DNA of 14,321 bases from Acidimicrobiaceae bacterium. GTDB lineage: Bacteria; Actinomycetota; Acidimicrobiia; Acidimicrobiales; Palsa-688. Every line of letters starts with the position of its first letter. The stretch's first letter is position 1. The position numbers were made by a program, and so were the translations under genes. The notes under the pieces are model-generated. The model had not been told where the DNA came from and did no database searches. It was given only the letters and a program-made list of their open reading frames with translations. Below are positions 13,203 through 14,321 of the stretch, piece after piece. The stretch lies in the NCBI GenBank assembly GCA_009785715.1, contig WQVT01000016.1:1-14321 (forward strand), read 5' to 3'.

Positions 13203-14294
13203 ATGTTCCTCCGGAAGTGGCCGGTCGCCGTGGCGGTGCTCCTCCTGGTGGCCGGAGCCGGGTGCTCGTCGACTCGTGGACAGAGCACCGCCCCGACCTC
13301 GGCGCCCCCATCGTCGATTCAAAGCACGGGCGCCACCGGGTCAAGCGCCCCGCCGAGCTCCATCCGAAGCCGGTCGATCGTCTCGACGCCGACCACGATC
13401 ACACCGACCACGATCACACCGACAGCGGCGACAGGAACATCGACGTCCCCCGGCCAGGGTGCCGTGAACATGATCGTGCCGGATTCAGTCCGCCCGCAGC
13501 TTCTTGCTGCCTATGTGGCGTACCTACGCCACGAGTTCCCGACCCCCGACGGCAATCTGGTGGCCACCGATGTCAACGGGCCGCTGCCGGGAAGTGTGTA
13601 CTACGCCGAGTTTCCCGCGACCGGCACCTACTGGGCTCTGGCCGGGTTCGCGCCATCCCCGCAGGCCACCGCCCAGATGTCCGTCAATTTCCAGGACAAC
13701 GGCAGCTCGGGGCTCTTCGAAATGAAGCCCGGCCAGGGCTGGGTGATGGTGGCCCATGCCATGGGCGGAGGACCATGGCCGTGCGCCGGCCAGCTGGACC
13801 CGGACCTGATGAAGGCTTGGTCCATGCCGATCAGCCCGGGATGCGTGGTGGCATCGAGCGGCGCTCCCTCCCAGCCGGCAGGCGACACGTCGGCGTGGTT
13901 CTCCCCGCCTGGCTTCCCGAGCGGCCAGTACTTCGGCCTCATCTGGTCGGTCCAGCAGGACTACGACGGAACCGGATTCGTGAGCTTCGAGCCGGAGACC
14001 TGGACCTCCCCCAACGCGAGCCCGACCCGCAGCCACGACGTCGCACTCCTTCAATTCGGGCCGACCACGACGACGGAGTACTCGACGGGGACCTCACCTT
14101 CGTCGAGCCACGTGGTGGGCGGGACCTGGAACCTCAGCTTCTCCCAGCGCGTCATCGGCGACATCACCACGTTCTCGGGCAAGCCCGCTCTCGGGTTTAT
14201 CCTCACCGCGGAGGGCGACAACGTCACGTCGATCCAGGAGGTCGGGCCGCTGACCCCGACCGGGCCGCCCAACTTCACCGCGCCGGCGCCCTGA
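13203..14294 (+). CDS. Lipoprotein of unknown function
   Basis: This 363-residue protein is not recognised. The N-terminus MFLRKWPVAVAVLLLVAGAGC is a lipoprotein signal; the lipobox GAGC (Cys21) lacks the usual Leu at -3. A Ser/Thr/Pro-rich linker (about 22-85) includes a duplicated TPTTI and should span the cell wall. The rest (about 86-363) is a globular domain rich in aromatic and beta-type residues, with two nearby Cys (194 and 214) in GPWPCAG and SPGC that could pair, and a GQGWVMVAHAMGGGPW segment. No catalytic motif is visible. ATG at 13203 is chosen because the signal peptide starts there; the in-frame upstream codons from 13023 are not protein-like. No good ribosome binding site precedes it. 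It is divergent from the repeat protein and ends 27 bases before the right edge. Confidence 0.8.
   Translation: MFLRKWPVAVAVLLLVAGAGCSSTRGQSTAPTSAPPSSIQSTGATGSSAPPSSIRSRSIVSTPTTITPTTITPTAATGTSTSPGQGAVNMIVPDSVRPQLLAAYVAYLRHEFPTPDGNLVATDVNGPLPGSVYYAEFPATGTYWALAGFAPSPQATAQMSVNFQDNGSSGLFEMKPGQGWVMVAHAMGGGPWPCAGQLDPDLMKAWSMPISPGCVVASSGAPSQPAGDTSAWFSPPGFPSGQYFGLIWSVQQDYDGTGFVSFEPETWTSPNASPTRSHDVALLQFGPTTTTEYSTGTSPSSSHVVGGTWNLSFSQRVIGDITTFSGKPALGFILTAEGDNVTSIQEVGPLTPTGPPNFTAPAP
13389..13418 (+). repeat. Perfect 15-bp tandem duplication in the lipoprotein linker
   Basis: CCGACCACGATCACA occurs twice head to tail (13389-13403 and 13404-13418), encoding the duplicated TPTTI of the Thr-rich linker. The copies are identical, so the duplication is recent or maintained; length variation between strains is likely. 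Confidence 0.9.
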
Positions 14295-14321
14295 CCCAGA
14301 AGCCGGTGCAGACCTAGGGCG

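Noticed and set aside
12962..13320. 15-bp match CCCCATCGTCGATTC at 12962-12976 and 13306-13320
   Set aside because: One copy is inside the lipoprotein coding region and the other in the control region, with no shared context; probably chance in GC-biased DNA.
12951..13322. N-terminal extension of the repeat protein up to 13322
   Set aside because: The extra 124 residues precede a signal peptide that must be near the N-terminus, and they overlap the start of the divergent lipoprotein.

Overview
The window looks like chromosomal DNA of a GC-rich actinobacterium. It has heavy use of GTG/TTG starts, a PucR-type regulator, Thr/Ser/Pro-rich lipoprotein linkers, and a surface protein with GYWLVASDG-type repeats that I associate with Acidimicrobiia and relatives. 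The lineage is an inference from gene style, not a placement. I see no tRNA, rRNA, CRISPR array or intact transposon. Almost every gene product is predicted to be membrane-bound, exported or involved in export.

Left part (1-3310). A secreted animal-type (myeloperoxidase-like) haem peroxidase runs off the left edge on the minus strand (758 down to 1). A PucR-type transcriptional regulator lies upstream of it on the same strand (2164-983). A long non-coding stretch (2198-3028) holds a 31-bp tandem repeat that may be an IS21-type end. It is followed by a small single-pass membrane protein (3029-3310).

Centre (3311-7550). After another structured non-coding stretch comes a complete second haem peroxidase (3925-5736) with a textbook twin-arginine signal. 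It is closed by a strong 14-bp-stem terminator (5764-5798). Immediately downstream, on the same strand, is a compact tatA-tatB-tatC cluster (6030-7550), so an obvious Tat substrate sits next to a complete Tat translocase.

Right part (7551-14321). A 704-residue protein joins a multi-pass membrane region to an extracellular PLC-like phosphodiesterase domain (7685-9799). Next come a tiny remnant of a VOC/glyoxalase-family gene (9780-9836, minus) and a lipoprotein lytic transglycosylase (9973-10941). Convergent to the transglycosylase, with only a 5-bp gap, is a 667-residue exported protein with two sets of six repeats (12950-10947, minus), which I read as a possible double beta-propeller. Divergent from it is an unrecognised lipoprotein (13203-14294).

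Taken together, the genes suggest a cell-envelope neighbourhood: export of folded haem peroxidases through Tat, peptidoglycan remodelling, a membrane-tethered phosphodiesterase-like enzyme and repeat-rich surface proteins. The functional link between peroxidases and tat genes is inferred from adjacency only; the terminator argues that they are separate transcription units.
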